64,000 nt of DNA from Betaproteobacteria bacterium. Its GTDB lineage: Bacteria; Pseudomonadota; Gammaproteobacteria; Burkholderiales; Casimicrobiaceae. The stretch covers positions 24,098-88,097 of the forward strand of contig WRFN01000010.1 in NCBI GenBank assembly GCA_009778785.1, given 5' to 3'. This document shows, one piece after another, positions 9,188-21,498 of this stretch. Every line of letters begins with the position of its first letter. Position 1 is the stretch's first letter. A program made the translations under genes and the position numbers. A model generated the notes under the pieces. The model ran no database searches. It had not been told where the DNA came from and was given only the letters and a program-made list of their open reading frames with translations.

Positions 9188-9416
9188 CTTTTCTATCTAT
9201 GTTTTGCTGATAAATATTGATGCCTGTTGGTAAAAATAACTTATCGTTTGATATGGATCAATAAACTAGCCATGGGAATAGAACGATTACTCTTGACGAT
9301 CACCCAAAAGTATTACCTCTTTTGTATGAGTCGGGTGAGCCGCTGGTTTCGGTTGGAGCGCGCGCGGCAACCGCTGCGGGCGGCAGGACGCCGCTCCTAC
9401 AGGCGGTCGAGCGCTT
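9188..9416. other. Intergenic region between the ArsR-family gene and thyA, with a REP-like hairpin
   Basis: The left part (9148-9330) is AT-rich and would hold the promoter of the minus-strand regulator. The right part is GC-rich and contains a REP-like element at 9380-9402: GCGGC and GCCGC arms around AGGAC, followed by TCCTACAG. This element lies just past the thyA stop on the minus strand and may end that transcript. A 70-codon frame at 9227-9439 has no ribosome site, no recognisable product and runs through the REP-like element into thyA, so I do not call it a gene. Confidence 0.5.
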
Positions 9417-10211
9417 TTACACCGCTACCGGCGCCTTGATCGGCGGATGGCTCTGGTAATTGACGATCTCGAAATCTTCAAACGTGTAGTCGAACAAGGT
9501 CGGCGGTCGGCGCTTGATCGCCAGCGTCGGCAGCGGGAACGGGGTGCGCGTCAATTGTTCGTCGGCCTGTGCAAAATGGTTACGGTACAAATGGCAATCG
9601 CCGCCGGTCCAGATGAATTCGCCCACGTCCAGATCGGTTTGCTGCGCGACCATGTGGGTGAGCAGCGCGTAAGAGGCGATGTTGAACGGCACGCCCAGAA
9701 AAAAATCGGCGCTGCGCTGGTAAAGCTGGCAGGACAGTTTTCCCGCCGCGACGTAGAACTGGAAAAAGGCGTGGCACGGCGGCAGGCGCATGGCGTCGAT
9801 TTCGCCGACGTTCCAGGCCGACACGATCAGCCGCCGCGAATCGGGGTTTCGCTTGAGGGTGTCGATCAACTGCGCCATTTGGTCGATGCGTCTGCCGTCG
9901 GCGGCTTGCCAACTGCGCCACTGCGCGCCGTAAACAGGGCCCAGTTCGCCGTTTTCATCCGCCCACTCGTCCCAGATGGTGACGCCGTGTTGTTGCAGCC
10001 AGCGCACGTTGTGCTCGCCGCGCAAAAACCACAGCAATTCGTAGATGATCGACTTCAGGTGCACTTTTTTCGTGGTCACCAGCGGGAAGCCATCGGCCAG
10101 GTCAAACCGCATTTGCTGGCCGAACAGCGATACCGTGCCGGTGCCGGTACGGTCGTCTTTGGGGGTTCCGGTTTCGCGCACGCGGCGCAATACGTCGAGA
10201 TAGGCTTTCAT
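9417..10211 (-). CDS. thyA: Thymidylate synthase
   Basis: This enzyme makes dTMP from dUMP with methylene-tetrahydrofolate (264 aa, the same length as the Escherichia coli enzyme). It begins [11 protein letters not shown]. The catalytic cysteine lies in [12 protein letters not shown], the phosphate-binding arginines in DDRTGTGT and [20 protein letters not shown], and the end is [14 protein letters not shown] 10211 matches the family start. A longer frame to 10280 has no support. It is divergent from murJ across a 141-base promoter region. Confidence 0.97.
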   Translation of the reverse strand: MKAYLDVLRRVRETGTPKDDRTGTGTVSLFGQQMRFDLADGFPLVTTKKVHLKSIIYELLWFLRGEHNVRWLQQHGVTIWDEWADENGELGPVYGAQWRSWQAADGRRIDQMAQLIDTLKRNPDSRRLIVSAWNVGEIDAMRLPPCHAFFQFYVAAGKLSCQLYQRSADFFLGVPFNIASYALLTHMVAQQTDLDVGEFIWTGGDCHLYRNHFAQADEQLTRTPFPLPTLAIKRRPPTLFDYTFEDFEIVNYQSHPPIKAPVAV

Positions 10212-10352
10212 GAGAACCGAAGGATACCTAAAAAGCGGGGAGCGCCCAAGCCCTTTTTTGTCATGATGTTCTGACAACAAGCAATACGATAGACACCACG
10301 AAACGGCAAGGGTGCGTTATCCTTGCGCCAACACTTTCTCGGGAAATGATCG

Positions 10353-11897
10353 TTGAATCTGCTCAAGGCCATGACGACCATCAGCGCGATGACGCTTTTG
10401 TCGCGCGTGGCCGGGCTTGTTCGTGAAACGTTGAAGGCGGTACTGTTCGGTGCTGGTGCGCAGGTGGATGCGTTCGAGGCGGCTTTCCGGCTGCCCAATC
10501 TGTTGCGGCGGCTGTTTGCCGAGGGAGCGTTCAGCCAAGCCTTCGTGCCGGTGCTGGCGGAATACCAGCGACAGCGTGGTCTCGACGCCACGCGGGAGCT
10601 GGTGAGCAAGACCAGCGGTTTGCTGATGCTGGCGTTGCTGGCGGTTTCGGTGGTCGGCGTGGTAGCGGCGCCGTGGCTCGTCTATGTACTGGCGGGCGGC
10701 TTTGCCAAGACGCCGGGGAAGGTCGAATTGACCGCCATGATGATTCGCATTGTATTCCCCTACATTTTCTTTGTGTCGCTGGTGTCGCTGGCGGGAGCGG
10801 TACTGAATGTTTATCACCGCTTTGCGATTCCGGCGGTGACGCCGGTGTTGCTCAACCTGTCAATCATCGGCATGGCACTTTTCCTGTCGCCCCATGTCGA
10901 TCCGCCCGTGTTGGCGCTGGCTTGGGGCGTAGCGCTGGGCGGGCTGGCGCAACTGGCGCTGCAACTTTATCCGTTGTTCAAGCTCGGCATGCTGGTGCGC
11001 CCCCGCTTTGATTTCAGGGACGAGGGCGTGCGCCGCATTCTGAAGATCATGGGGCCGGCCATTCTCGGCGTGTCGGCGGCGCAGATTTCGATTTTGATCA
11101 ACACGCAACTGGCGGCGTGGCTGGGTGACGGGCGTATTTCGTGGATCACTTACGCCGACCGCTTGATGGAGTTTCCCAGCGCGCTGCTGGGCGTGGCGTT
11201 GGGGACGGTGTTGCTGCCGTCGCTGGCGCGTCATCACAGCGACGCCGATCCGCAGCGGTATTCGGAGTTGCTCGATTGGGGATTGCGGCTGGCGTTGTTG
11301 CTGGCGTTACCGGCGGCGCTGGCGTTGTGTTTGTTGGCGGTGCCGCTGATTTCAACGCTGTACCAGTACGGCCACTTTTCGGTGCAGGACGTGTGGCAGA
11401 CGCGGGCGGCGCTGCTGGGCTACAGCATCGGTTTGCCGGCGTTGATTCTGATTAAAATTCTGGCGCCCGGTTTTTACGCGCGACAGGACATGAAAACGCC
11501 AGTGCGTATCGCCATCGGCTCGATCGTGGTGACGCAAATCGTGGCGGTCTCGCTGATGTTTCACATCGGCCATGCCGGGTTGACGCTGGCGACCAGCGTC
11601 GGCGCGTCCTGCAACGCTGCGCTGCTGTTTTATCTGCTGCGCCGGAAGGGCGCTTACACGCCGCACGCGGGGTGGTGGAAGTTTCTCGGCAAGATCGTGG
11701 TGGCGCTCGTGGTGTTCGGCGTGGCGCTGCATTTTTTGGCGGACAACGCGGAACTGTGGTTGCAAGCATCACTGCGAGTGAAGATCACGCGCTTGCTGAT
11801 GGTGATGGCGGGCGGCGGCGCGGTGTATTTTGCCGTGCTGTGGGGGCTGGGTTTTCGGTTGAGGGATTTCAACCGGAAAGAAGATGAAGCGGATTGA
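10353..11897 (+). CDS. murJ: Lipid II flippase MurJ
   Basis: This inner-membrane MOP-family protein (514 aa) flips the peptidoglycan precursor lipid II to the periplasm. It has about 14 hydrophobic segments. The N-terminal MTLLSRVAGLVRETLKAVLFG and AFRLPNLLRRLFAEGAFSQAF carry the conserved Arg residues of the cavity. The expected start is the TTG at 10353, giving MNLLKAMTTISAMTLLSRV, which matches MurJ N-termini. The next ATG (10371) would remove the first residues of TM1. It is transcribed away from thyA and converges on the cold-shock gene. Confidence 0.95.
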   Translation: MNLLKAMTTISAMTLLSRVAGLVRETLKAVLFGAGAQVDAFEAAFRLPNLLRRLFAEGAFSQAFVPVLAEYQRQRGLDATRELVSKTSGLLMLALLAVSVVGVVAAPWLVYVLAGGFAKTPGKVELTAMMIRIVFPYIFFVSLVSLAGAVLNVYHRFAIPAVTPVLLNLSIIGMALFLSPHVDPPVLALAWGVALGGLAQLALQLYPLFKLGMLVRPRFDFRDEGVRRILKIMGPAILGVSAAQISILINTQLAAWLGDGRISWITYADRLMEFPSALLGVALGTVLLPSLARHHSDADPQRYSELLDWGLRLALLLALPAALALCLLAVPLISTLYQYGHFSVQDVWQTRAALLGYSIGLPALILIKILAPGFYARQDMKTPVRIAIGSIVVTQIVAVSLMFHIGHAGLTLATSVGASCNAALLFYLLRRKGAYTPHAGWWKFLGKIVVALVVFGVALHFLADNAELWLQASLRVKITRLLMVMAGGGAVYFAVLWGLGFRLRDFNRKEDEAD

Positions 11898-11940
11898 AAG
11901 CCTCTTTCTGAACGCAGGCGGAGGTTTGTGATTTCCAGAC

Positions 11941-11965
11941 AAGAAAAAGCCCGCCGAGGCGGGCT
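11941..11965 (-). terminator. Terminator of the cold-shock protein gene (also faces murJ)
   Basis: Arms 11948-11955 and 11958-11965 (AGCCCGCC/GGCGGGCT) form a GC-rich hairpin. Read on the minus strand it is followed by TTTTTCTT. This is a clear intrinsic terminator for the csp gene and may also stop murJ transcripts. Confidence 0.85.
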
Positions 11966-12014
11966 GAATTCCAAACATTCGAGTCTAAGACTCAACGCTT
12001 ACTGAACAAAGTGA

Positions 12015-12221
12015 TCAGGAAGCAGCTTGAATATTTGATGCTTGTTTGCCTTTCGGCCCTTGCGTGACTTCAAAGCTGACTCGTTGTCCTTCTTTGAGCG
12101 TCTTGAAGCCTTGCATGTTAATAGCTGAAAAATGCGCAAAAAGATCTTCTCCGCCATCATCCGGAGAGATGAAGCCGAAGCCTTTCGCGTCGTTGAACCA
12201 TTTGACGGTCCCGGTTGCCAT
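12015..12221 (-). CDS. Cold-shock protein, CspA family
   Basis: This small single-stranded nucleic-acid-binding protein (68 aa) carries RNP1 KGFGFI and RNP2 DLFAHFSAI, and starts [11 protein letters not shown]. Such proteins melt RNA structure and act as RNA chaperones or antiterminators. The gene is followed by a strong terminator. It has a long (346-base) upstream region shared with clpS on the other strand, in line with the long leaders of cold-shock mRNAs. A cspD-like gene beside clpS/clpA is a common proteobacterial arrangement. Which paralogue this is cannot be decided here. Confidence 0.93.
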   Translation of the reverse strand: MATGTVKWFNDAKGFGFISPDDGGEDLFAHFSAINMQGFKTLKEGQRVSFEVTQGPKGKQASNIQAAS

Positions 12222-12567
12222 AAAACTATCCTCTTAAAATTACGAACATGTGTTTGGTCGGTCTTCCGGCAGACGGGCACTACGACGGCGTACAACATGG
12301 TACAACGGCAACAGCACACAAGAACAGCGGGAACCTCTTCCAAACAAATCCTTTTTACGCACAAAAAGTGAGAGGGTCAAGAAGGCTACGCATTGGGAAT
12401 GGAGCTTCGTGCGTTTTGTTGTAATTGTAAAACAAGCTAACAACATAAAAATGACATCGTTGTTGCAAACTCGATTTCGGAGGGTGTCAGCCGTCGATTT
12501 TTGGGGTAAGGTAACAGTCAGCCAACCATCGGGCAAAGCGCCCCGTGAACGATCCGTTTCCTGCCTT
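12222..12567. other. Divergent intergenic region csp / clpS
   Basis: These 346 bases separate the cold-shock gene (minus) from clpS (plus). The part next to csp is moderately AT-rich and probably holds its promoter and leader RNA. A TCGGAGGGTG stretch at about 12477 resembles a ribosome site but has no convincing start after it. An open frame continues through the region in phase with clpS, but its product shows no family resemblance. I see no tRNA and no repeat. Confidence 0.5.
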
Positions 12568-12873
12568 ATGTCATTAAAACACCAACACGCTCCTGAGCTG
12601 GAGACCGAAGAGGTGGTGAAGAAACCGCCAATGTATCGCGTCATTCTGCTCAACGATGATTTCACGCCGCAGGATTTTGTGGTGGATTTGTTGCGGCAGG
12701 TGTTTTCGATGCCGCTGCCGCTGGCAACGAAGGTGATGCTGCAAGTGCATCACAGCGGCTCTTGCGTGTGCGGGGTGTACACCTACGAAATTGCCAGAAT
12801 CAAGGTCGATCAAGTACAGGCGCTGGCGCAACAACACGACCATCCGTTACGCTGCGTGATGCGGGAAGACTGA
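12568..12873 (+). CDS. clpS: ClpAP adaptor protein ClpS
   Basis: This N-end-rule adaptor hands substrates to ClpA (101 aa). The conserved core is MYRVILLNDDFTPQDFVVDLL, then VMLQVHHSGSCVCGVYTYEIA and the end HPLRCVMRED. The NDD/T and HxxG-type pocket residues are present. ATG 12568 gives a product of normal length. The in-frame extension upstream to 12250 has no homology-like content. It is directly followed (97 bases) by clpA, its partner, in the usual gene order. The ribosome site before ATG 12568 is weak. Confidence 0.94.
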   Translation: MSLKHQHAPELETEEVVKKPPMYRVILLNDDFTPQDFVVDLLRQVFSMPLPLATKVMLQVHHSGSCVCGVYTYEIARIKVDQVQALAQQHDHPLRCVMRED

Positions 12874-12970
12874 TAGAATTAATGAGGCAATCGCGGTATC
12901 CTGAAGGGGGTGCGTTGAGGCGATTTGCCCAGCACATCCCCAAGTTTCTCTTTTTGGACGAGGAGGCATC

Positions 12971-15229
12971 ATGATCGCCCAAGAGCTGGAAGTTTCGTTG
13001 CACATGACGCTGGTCGATGCGCGGCAGAAACGCTATGAATTTGTGACGGCCGAACATTTGCTGCTGGCGCTGCTCGACAATCCGTCGGCGTCGGCGGCGT
13101 TGCGCGCCTGCCGGATCAACGTCGATGAAGTGCGCGAGGAGTTGAGCGTGTTCGTTGAAACGCACACGCCGCGCTATCAGGAAGACGCCGAGGTTGAAAC
13201 GCAACCGACGCCGAGTTTTCAGCGGGTGTTGCAGCGGGCGGTATTGCAAGTGCAATCGTCCGGGCAGAAGGAAGTGACCGGCGCGCATGTGCTGGTGGCG
13301 CTGTTCGCCGAGAAGGATACGCATGCGCTGCACTTCCTGAGAAAGCGCGGCTTGACGCGCTACGATCTCGTCAACTGTGTGGCGCACGGTTTGAAAAGCG
13401 AAGCGGAACCGACGCCTGAAAGCAGCAGTGAAAAAGAAGACGCGCCGACGAATGAAACGGCGCTGTCGTCGTACACCACCGATTTGACCCAGCGCGCCAA
13501 AGAAGGCAAGCTCGATCCGCTGATCGGACGCGAGGACGAGCTCGATCGCGTGGTGCAAGTTTTGTGTCGTCGCCACAAGAGCAATCCGTTGCTGGTGGGC
13601 GAAGCGGGCGTTGGCAAAACGGCGATTGCTGAAGGGCTGGCGATGCGCATCGTCGAAGGGAAGGTGCCGGAATTGCTGGCGCAAAGCAGGGTCTATGCGC
13701 TCGATATGGCGTCGCTGGTGGCGGGTACCAAGTATCGCGGCGATTTCGAGCAGCGTCTGAAAGATGTGTTGCGCGAATTGAAAGCGCAGACGAAAGCGGT
13801 GTTGTTGATCGACGAGATTCACACCTTGATCGGCGCCGGTTCGACTTCGGGCAGCACGATGGATGCGTCCAACCTGTTGAAGCCGGTGCTGTCAACGAGC
13901 GAGTTGCGTTGCATCGGCGCGACAACGTACAACGAATTCCGGCAGATTTTCGAGAAGGATCATGCGCTATCGCGGCGCTTCCAGAAGATCGATGTGCCGG
14001 AGCCGTCGATTGCTGAAACGGTAGCCATTCTCAAAGGACTCAAGTCGCGCTTTGAAGCGCATCACGAAATTCGCTACACCAACGCGGCGATCGTCAGCGC
14101 GGCAGAACTGTCGGCGCGTTATATCAATGATCGTTTTCTTCCCGACAAAGCGATTGATGTGATCGACGAAGCGGGGGCGGCGCAGAAAATGTTGCCGAAG
14201 AGCCGCCGCAAAAAACAAATCGGTCGCGTTGAGATCGAAGAAGTCGTCGCCAAAATGGCGCGGATTCCGGCGCGCACCATTTCAACCGACGACCGGCAAG
14301 TGCTGAAACGTCTCGACCGCGATTTGAAAAACATCGTGTTCGGTCAGGACGAAGCGATCGATGCGCTGGCGGCGGCGATTCGGATGTCGCGTTCGGGATT
14401 GGGCAACGCGCGCAAACCGATCGGCTGTTTCCTTTTTTCCGGCCCGACCGGTGTCGGCAAAACCGAAGTGGCGCGACAGTTGGCGTATTGTTTGGGCGTT
14501 GAACTGCTGCGCTTTGACATGTCCGAATACATGGAGCGGCATGCCGTGTCGCGCTTGATCGGTGCGCCGCCCGGCTACGTCGGCTTCGATCAGGGTGGGC
14601 AGTTGACCGAAGCGATTGTCAAAGCGCCGCACAGCGTGCTGTTGCTCGACGAAATCGAAAAAGCGCATCCCGACATTTTCAATGTGTTGTTGCAAGTGAT
14701 GGATAACGGCACGTTGACCGACAACAACGGTCGTAAAGCCGATTTCAGGAACGTCATCATCGTGATGACGACCAACGCCGGCGCGGCGGAACTGGCGCGC
14801 TCCTCCATCGGTTTCTCGGCGGTCGCGCAGGCCGGTGATGAAATGGGTGAAATCAAACGGCTGTTCACGCCGGAGTTTCGCAATCGGCTCGACGCGATTG
14901 TTTCGTTCAAACAACTCGACCGCGAAGTCATTTTGAAAGTGGTTGACAAGATGCTGGTCGAACTTGAAACGCAGTTGTTTGAAAAGAAAGTAGAAGCGTC
15001 CTTCAGCCCGACGTTGCGGCTTTACCTTGCCGATAAAGGCTTCGACCCGCAGATGGGCGCACGCCCGATGATGCGCTTGATTCAGGACACCGTGCGCCGC
15101 GCGCTGGCCGAAGAACTTTTGTTCGGGAAGCTGGCCAACGGCGGCAAAGTGCTGGTCGATTACGATGAACAAGCGGGCGTCAAATTGGTGATCGAAGAGC
15201 AGGCCGAGCTTGAAGAAGCGGTGCAGTAA
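12971..15229 (+). CDS. clpA: ATP-dependent Clp protease ATPase subunit ClpA
   Basis: This hexameric AAA+ unfoldase feeds ClpP (752 aa, normal length). It has an N domain (1-140) for ClpS and substrates, D1 with Walker A GEAGVGKT and Walker [12 protein letters not shown], and D2 with GPTGVGKT and [15 protein letters not shown]. The ClpP-docking loop is visible as SSIGFS in D2. ATG 12971 follows GACGAGGAGGCATC, an excellent ribosome site. It is transcribed with clpS. ClpP itself is not in this window. Confidence 0.97.
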   Translation: MIAQELEVSLHMTLVDARQKRYEFVTAEHLLLALLDNPSASAALRACRINVDEVREELSVFVETHTPRYQEDAEVETQPTPSFQRVLQRAVLQVQSSGQKEVTGAHVLVALFAEKDTHALHFLRKRGLTRYDLVNCVAHGLKSEAEPTPESSSEKEDAPTNETALSSYTTDLTQRAKEGKLDPLIGREDELDRVVQVLCRRHKSNPLLVGEAGVGKTAIAEGLAMRIVEGKVPELLAQSRVYALDMASLVAGTKYRGDFEQRLKDVLRELKAQTKAVLLIDEIHTLIGAGSTSGSTMDASNLLKPVLSTSELRCIGATTYNEFRQIFEKDHALSRRFQKIDVPEPSIAETVAILKGLKSRFEAHHEIRYTNAAIVSAAELSARYINDRFLPDKAIDVIDEAGAAQKMLPKSRRKKQIGRVEIEEVVAKMARIPARTISTDDRQVLKRLDRDLKNIVFGQDEAIDALAAAIRMSRSGLGNARKPIGCFLFSGPTGVGKTEVARQLAYCLGVELLRFDMSEYMERHAVSRLIGAPPGYVGFDQGGQLTEAIVKAPHSVLLLDEIEKAHPDIFNVLLQVMDNGTLTDNNGRKADFRNVIIVMTTNAGAAELARSSIGFSAVAQAGDEMGEIKRLFTPEFRNRLDAIVSFKQLDREVILKVVDKMLVELETQLFEKKVEASFSPTLRLYLADKGFDPQMGARPMMRLIQDTVRRALAEELLFGKLANGGKVLVDYDEQAGVKLVIEEQAELEEAVQ

Positions 15230-15279
15230 ACAAACTCGATGGAACAGAGAGTACGATTGTGAAACGTATTTGTTTTAGC

Positions 15280-15348
15280 TCTGCTATTGGCGCGGGGATA
15301 TATGGCATCAGTTGCCGGAAGTGAAGGCCTGATGAAAATATAAACAAC
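15280..15348 (+). repeat. Direct repeat copy 1, upstream of the four-repeat membrane protein gene
   Basis: This ~69-base element runs from TCTGCTATTGGCGCGGGGAT to a closing AAACAAC. It recurs imperfectly, in the same orientation, at 16188-16258, so the two copies frame the gene at 15399-16163. Within copy 1, CATCAG (15306-15311) can pair with CTGATG (15329-15334). The shared blocks GGCGCGGGGATATA, GGCATC and GATGAAAAT are the best conserved. It could be a regulatory leader duplicated with a lost second gene, or a small mobile repeat. Confidence 0.75.
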
Positions 15349-15398
15349 AACGACCGCCCTTCGCGCGTTCACAGCGTAAACCGTCTGAGTCGGAAAAA

Positions 15399-16163
15399 AT
15401 GAGCACCCCCGTCGAAAAAACCTTGAGCAAAGTCCCCGCCGTCACGCTCGGATTCTGGATCATCAAGATCGCCGCGACGACTTTGGGCGAGACCGGAGGC
15501 GACTGGGTGACGATGTCGCTGGACTTGGGCTATCTGGCCGGAAGTGCGATCTTTCTGGCTATCTTCGCAGTCGCTGTCGCCGCGCAGGTTTCCGTCAAAA
15601 AATTCCATCCTTATCTGTATTGGGCGACAATCATCGCCACAACTACGCTGGGCACCACGCTTGCGGATTTTTGCGATCGCTCGCTCGGCGCAGGCTATTT
15701 CACCGGAATGAGCGCGCTCTTCGTTCTGTTGATGCTCTCGCTGGCGCTGTGGTATTGGCGCGCCGGGTCGGTGGCGGTAGAAACCGTGAACTCTCCGCAG
15801 ATCGAAAAATACTACTGGATCACGATCTTGTTCTCGCAGACGCTGGGTACGGCGTTGGGCGATTTCATGGCCGACGATGATTTGCATGGCTTGGGGCTGG
15901 GCTACGAGTGGAGCGCGCTGATTTTTTGCGGCGGGCTGGCCGTGGTGGCGGTTTTGTGGTTTGGCACCCGCCTGTCTCGCGCCGGTTTGTTCTGGGCGGC
16001 GTTCATCCTGACGCGCCCGCTCGGCGCGACGCTGGGCGATTTTCTCGACAAACCGCTGGCAATGGGCGGACTGGCGCTCAGCCGCATTTATGCGACTCTG
16101 GCGCTGGTCGTGTTCATCGTGATTTGCATCCGCATCTTTCCGCAAAAGGCGGGGGAGCATTAG
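15399..16163 (+). CDS. COG4705-like membrane protein with four internal repeats
   Basis: This is an integral membrane protein of 254 residues, about eight hydrophobic helices, function unknown. The sequence divides into four similar units, each with a (T/P)LG-x-(T/A)-x-(G/A)D signature: TTLGETGGD (27-35), TTLGTTLAD (82-90), QTLGTALGD (148-156) and RPLGATLGD (207-215). A second helix follows each. This arrangement resembles the uncharacterised COG4705 membrane-anchored family. The acidic and polar residues embedded in helices suggest a small-ion or metal transporter, but that is inference. The gene stands alone after clpA and is framed by ~70-base direct repeats. The ribosome site is weak. The start at ATG 15399 gives MSTPVEKTLSKVP. 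Confidence 0.8.
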   Translation: MSTPVEKTLSKVPAVTLGFWIIKIAATTLGETGGDWVTMSLDLGYLAGSAIFLAIFAVAVAAQVSVKKFHPYLYWATIIATTTLGTTLADFCDRSLGAGYFTGMSALFVLLMLSLALWYWRAGSVAVETVNSPQIEKYYWITILFSQTLGTALGDFMADDDLHGLGLGYEWSALIFCGGLAVVAVLWFGTRLSRAGLFWAAFILTRPLGATLGDFLDKPLAMGGLALSRIYATLALVVFIVICIRIFPQKAGEH

Positions 16164-16187
16164 AGCGGTTTTGATTTAGAGTATGTT

Positions 16188-16258
16188 TCTGCTATGGGCG
16201 CGGGGATATAAGGCATCGGTTGTCGAAAATAAAAAGACATGATGAAAATGCAAACAAC
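16188..16258 (+). repeat. Direct repeat copy 2, downstream of the four-repeat membrane protein gene
   Basis: This is the second copy of the element at 15280-15348, in the same orientation and 908 bases away. It begins TCTGCTATGGGCGCGGGGAT and ends with AAACAAC. By eye about four fifths of bases match copy 1. It lies between two convergent genes with no plus-strand gene after it, so it cannot be the leader of a present gene. Confidence 0.75.
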
Positions 16259-16275
16259 CGCTGCGCCATTGCCAT

Positions 16276-17106
16276 TTACGTTCTTGCAGTTCTGATTCCT
16301 GATCCCTGCTCCCCGACACGCACGCATTCAAAAAGCACGACGGCGGCGGCGCTGGCGACGTTGAGCGACTCCATGCGCCCCGGCATCGGGATGGTGACGG
16401 CGATATCGACGAGCCGCGCCAAAGCCTCGCTCAATCCCGCCCCTTCATTGCCGAGTGCCAACGCCAGAGGGCGGCGTTGAAGCTGTGACGCCGTGAACAC
16501 ATTTTGTCCTTGCGCGGCAAAGGTTCCGACGAGAAGACCGCTGTCGGCGCGAAAAGCGCGCGCCCATTCGCAAGCATCGACTTCTTCGACGATCTCCAGC
16601 AAAAAATGCGCGCCCTGCGCGGCGCGCAGCACTTTCGGCGCCCAAGCGCTGGCGCTTTGCGTTGACAAAACCGCGTGAGTCACTCCGGCAGCAGCAGCCG
16701 TGCGCAAGATCGTACCGACGTTGCCGGGGTCTTGAATGTCTTCAAGCAGAATGCAGAAAGTGCCCGATGTCGTCGTCGCCGAAGGCTGATCGATGATCGC
16801 CAACATGCCGATGGACGGCGGCAGCGAAGCGATGCTTTTGAATAGCGCGTCGGAGGCGCACAGGAGGCGATGTTCGTCGAGTCGGTATTTCGCAAACTGC
16901 AACGCCAGCTTTTTGACGAACGGCGTTTGGGCTGCCTCTTCAGTGACGATCAAGGCATCGGGCAAGCCATGACGCGCAACGTACATCTCGATCAAATGTT
17001 CGCCTTCCAGCACGCAGCGTCGGCTTTTGCGCCGTTCGTGCGCAGAAGCGATCAGGCGCGCAGCGTCTTTGAGTTGGGGGTTGTGCGGGGAGGTGATGGG
17101 TAACAT
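16276..17106 (-). CDS. TrmH/SpoU-family RNA 2'-O-methyltransferase
   Basis: This SAM-dependent SPOUT methyltransferase (276 aa) modifies rRNA or tRNA ribose. An N-terminal substrate-binding domain is followed by the SPOUT domain with motif 1 LEDIQDPGNVGTILRTAAAAG, motif 2 ALGNEGAGLS and motif 3 IPMPGRMESLNVASAAAVVLFE. The order and the 'RMESLNVA' box are those of the 23S rRNA/tRNA TrmH-like group, but the target nucleotide cannot be read from sequence. The start ATG (17104-17106) gives MLPITSPHNPQLKD. It lies downstream of ftsB on the same strand, separated by a hairpin repeat. Confidence 0.9.
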   Translation of the reverse strand: MLPITSPHNPQLKDAARLIASAHERRKSRRCVLEGEHLIEMYVARHGLPDALIVTEEAAQTPFVKKLALQFAKYRLDEHRLLCASDALFKSIASLPPSIGMLAIIDQPSATTTSGTFCILLEDIQDPGNVGTILRTAAAAGVTHAVLSTQSASAWAPKVLRAAQGAHFLLEIVEEVDACEWARAFRADSGLLVGTFAAQGQNVFTASQLQRRPLALALGNEGAGLSEALARLVDIAVTIPMPGRMESLNVASAAAVVLFECVRVGEQGSGIRTART

Positions 17107-17160
17107 GGAATTGATGTTACGTTGGTGAGAGCGGCTTTGATTTCATCCTGTGCCTTGTTT

Positions 17161-17205
17161 CCCTCTCCCGCTTGTGGAAGAGGGCGCTCGGAGGACGGGA
17201 GAGGG
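17161..17205. repeat. CCCTCTCCC / GGGAGAGGG inverted repeat between ftsB and the methyltransferase
   Basis: Nine-base arms (17161-17169 and 17197-17205) flank 27 bases. The same arm sequence forms a tight hairpin at 46879-46909, so this is a dispersed intergenic family. Here it lies immediately after the ftsB stop on the minus strand and may act as a weak terminator or 3' stabiliser. Confidence 0.6.
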
Positions 17206-17207
17206 CG

Positions 17208-17531
17208 TCAGTGCGAAGCACTGTTTGGCGTCGCAGCGGGCGTCGTCGCTACCGCCGCCGGCGCGGCCTGGAACTGGAAAAAAATCTCGTCTTTTTTAAC
17301 CATACCCAATTCGGCACGCGCCCGTCCTTCAACGGCATCCAATCCCGATTTGAGATCGGTCACTTCGGCGGCAAGCGCATCGTTGCGCGCTTTCAGCAGC
17401 GCGTTGGCGGTTTGCTGCTTGTCGATTTCCTGCTGCAAGGCGTGCACTTGCAGCCAGCCGCCTTTACCCAGCCAGATCGGGTATTGCAAGACAGCAATCA
17501 GCAGCAGGAAAATGAAGGAGAGGGTTTTCAT
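17208..17531 (-). CDS. ftsB: Cell division protein FtsB
   Basis: This bitopic divisome protein (107 aa) bridges FtsL and FtsQ in septal peptidoglycan synthesis. It has a short N-terminal cytoplasmic part, one transmembrane helix (residues 4-20, LSFIFLLLIAVLQYPIW), then a periplasmic coiled coil (LQQEIDKQQTANALLKARND) and the FtsB signature VEGRARAELGMVKKDEIFF. The C-terminus is an Ala/Pro tail. It follows eno by 35 bases on the same strand, the conserved eno-ftsB pairing. Confidence 0.94.
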   Translation of the reverse strand: MKTLSFIFLLLIAVLQYPIWLGKGGWLQVHALQQEIDKQQTANALLKARNDALAAEVTDLKSGLDAVEGRARAELGMVKKDEIFFQFQAAPAAVATTPAATPNSASH

Positions 17532-17566
17532 CGCTGACAGACCTCACTGAGGCGCGGCTCTTCGAG

Positions 17567-21498
<3,932 letters not shown>

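Noticed and set aside
9227..9439. 70-codon frame between the ArsR-family gene and thyA
   Set aside because: It runs through a REP-like hairpin and into the thyA end. There is no ribosome site or family resemblance.
12250..12567. In-frame N-terminal extension of clpS
   Set aside because: ClpS family length starts at 12568 and the extension shows no recognisable content.
15280..15348. The direct repeat as a known riboswitch (for example the manganese-sensing class)
   Set aside because: The conserved sequence blocks of the riboswitch classes I can recall are not present, so I describe it only as a repeat.
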